In this document: positions 4,951 through 5,388 of the stretch, piece after piece
How the letters are laid out: every line of letters starts with the position of its first letter
Numbering within the stretch: position 1 is the stretch's first letter
NCBI GenBank assembly: GCA_018818465.1
Contig: JAHIRU010000022.1
Coordinates: 1-5,388, forward strand
DNA: 5,388 nt
Direction of reading: 5' to 3'
From: Nanobdellota archaeon
Lineage (GTDB): Archaea; Aenigmatarchaeota; Aenigmatarchaeia; QMZP01
Program-made: the position numbers and the translations under genes
Notes under the pieces: model-generated
Database searches by the model: none
Told to the model about the DNA's origin: nothing
The model's input: only the letters and a program-made list of their open reading frames with translations

Positions 4951-5106
4951 AAAGGTTTACTGGGCTATCAAAAAATTAAATATTGTGTGCTTGAAAGGAT
5001 TCAAGTACTGATGCTTAAGGGCTCCACACATACAGTGATAGTCTTTAAGCTAGAGAAGTGTATCACCACACTATTTCTTCTAAAAAACCTTCCACAGGAG
5101 GTGGAA
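4951..5106 (+). ncRNA. Candidate structured leader RNA (riboswitch-like or ncRNA)
   Basis: By hand-pairing the leader forms several stems. AAGGTTT (4952-4958) pairs with AAACCTT (5085-5091), closing the element. Stem A is GTGCTTGAA (4987-4995) with TTCAAGTAC (5000-5008), 9 bp with one G-U and an AGGA tetraloop. Stem B is GCTTAAGGGCT (5013-5023) with AGTCTTTAAGC (5040-5050), 11 bp with two G-U. Stem C is AGTGT (5057-5061) with ACACT (5068-5072). GTGAT in loop B (5035-5039) is complementary to ATCAC in loop C (5062-5066). No known RNA family is recognised, and I do not see a tRNA, box C/D or H/ACA layout. The same stretch is also an open frame continuous with the downstream gene, so part of it may be coding. 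Structure is inferred from complementarity alone. Confidence 0.35.
5090..5106 (+). promoter_or_regulatory. Hairpin presenting the Shine-Dalgarno of the orphan gene
   Basis: TTCCAC (5090-5095) and GTGGAA (5101-5106) form a 6-bp stem whose loop, AGGAG (5096-5100), is the core of the SD. The full SD, AGGAGGTG (5096-5103), is nearly a perfect complement of the 16S rRNA tail and ends 6 nt before ATG 5110. The stem overlaps by two bases the closing stem of the upstream leader (5085-5091), so the two cannot both form completely. This is suggestive of translational control. Confidence 0.45.
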
Positions 5107-5109
5107 ACT

Positions 5110-5388
5110 ATGACATTCATAATAAATAGAAATATGCACACGTTTTCTCATAACTTACCAGAAAGCAGAAGAGGTGTGTTAATAGACATACAAGTAGAAG
5201 TACTGCTTGTATTGTTTAGCCTTCAATACAGGGGTTTCACAGCAAAAGTGAGTGAAAGTTGTATTGAAGTTAATGGCGACACGAATAAAGTCGTCATTAA
5301 ATTAAAGGGAGAAAGTAAATATTCTTCCAAAATTGATTTTGAAAAAGGGGTGAGGGATTATCTCAGTATTCTTTTAATTAGACTTGAC
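5110..5388 (+). CDS. Unrecognised protein, N-terminal part (3' end cut by window)
   Basis: Ninety-three codons run from ATG 5110 to the window edge with no stop. I do not recognise the family. The sequence starts MTFIINRNMHTFSHNLPESR, then a hydrophobic stretch VLLVLFSL (30-37), then a likely beta-hairpin (FTAKVSESCIEVNGDTNKVVIKL, about 43-65), then KIDFEKGVRDYLSILLIRL, a probable helix. There is no signal peptide or clear membrane segment. A near-perfect SD (AGGAGGTG) supports this start. The frame is, however, open back to a stop at 4942-4944, and an in-frame ATG at 5011 would add 33 residues (MLKGSTHTVIVF and onward). By my count about 45% of codons 5011-5109 end in G or C, against about 30% after 5110, which favours the later start. 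It is divergent from padR and may be its target. Several long inverted repeats lie inside it. Confidence 0.6.
   Translation, partial: MTFIINRNMHTFSHNLPESRRGVLIDIQVEVLLVLFSLQYRGFTAKVSESCIEVNGDTNKVVIKLKGESKYSSKIDFEKGVRDYLSILLIRLD
5188..5300 (+). repeat. Run of inverted repeats inside the orphan gene
   Basis: Three back-to-back stem candidates follow one another. The first is ATACAAGTAG (5188-5197) with CTGCTTGTAT (5203-5212), 10 bp with one G-U. The second is CTTCAATACA (5221-5230) with TGTATTGAAG (5260-5269), 10 bp perfect, enclosing TTTCAC (5235-5240) with GTGAAA (5252-5257). The third is TTAATGGCGAC (5270-5280) with GTCGTCATTAA (5290-5300), 11 bp with one G-U. An alternative pairing joins TGTATTG (5208-5214) with CAATACA (5224-5230) and excludes the second stem. 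Whether these act as RNA structure, as DNA sites or by chance is not decided by the sequence. Confidence 0.45.

Noticed and set aside
4985..5050. Group II intron 5' end (GTGTG at 4985) or a box C/D guide RNA (TGATG at 5009-5013)
   Set aside because: No reverse transcriptase, domain V-like stem or matching D box is visible; the short motifs are expected by chance.
1..5388. CRISPR array, insertion sequence, tRNA or rRNA
   Set aside because: No regularly spaced repeats, transposase signature, cloverleaf or rRNA-like stretch was seen on either strand.

Overview
This is an archaeal chromosomal segment. The diagnostic genes are archaeal: an ABCE1/Rli1 ribosome-recycling ATPase N-terminus, a Ygr210-type Obg-family GTPase, diphthine synthase, the archaeal ribosomal proteins L7Ae, S28e and L24e, and a PadR-like winged-helix regulator. 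Most genes have a TATA-like box centred about 25-27 nt before the start codon, as expected for leaderless archaeal transcripts. The DNA is AT-rich (about one third GC in the stretch I counted). The lineage cannot be fixed; an uncultivated euryarchaeal or DPANN-type archaeon is plausible but is only an inference.

Layout. Bases 1-288 (minus) hold the first 96 codons of abce1, cut by the window edge. Bases 405-644 (minus) encode a small XRE-type HTH protein that is visibly GC-richer (about 49% over 421-600) than its surroundings. It has a strong Shine-Dalgarno (SD) sequence, a near-ideal operator palindrome in its leader and a terminator-like hairpin behind it. Bases 839-1657 (plus) encode a six-helix membrane protein of unknown function, followed by the Ygr210-type GTPase (1689-2876) and dph5 (2911-3624), each with its own TATA box. 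dph5 meets the minus-strand ribosomal operon head-on: its stop codon and that of L24e share one TTAA at 3621-3624. The operon reads L7Ae (4410-4048), S28e (4024-3824), L24e (3821-3621). A PadR-like regulator (4769-4470) lies directly upstream of it on the same strand.

Bases 4770-5109 are a 340-bp gap between padR and a divergent, unrecognised gene starting at about 5110 that runs off the window. The gap holds a strong TATA box (4898-4907), an imperfect dyad over the predicted transcription start, and an unusually long leader (about 180 nt) that can fold into several stems. These include a possible loop-loop contact and a hairpin displaying a near-perfect SD in its loop. Inverted repeats continue inside the coding region (5188-5300). 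This is the only part of the window not explained by known families and is the best candidate for an undescribed system, perhaps an RNA-regulated and PadR-regulated orphan gene.

Functionally the window is dominated by translation: ribosome recycling (ABCE1), EF-2 diphthamide modification (Dph5), a ribosome-linked GTPase family (Ygr210/YchF branch) and three ribosomal proteins. Two small DNA-binding regulators and one orphan gene sit among them.
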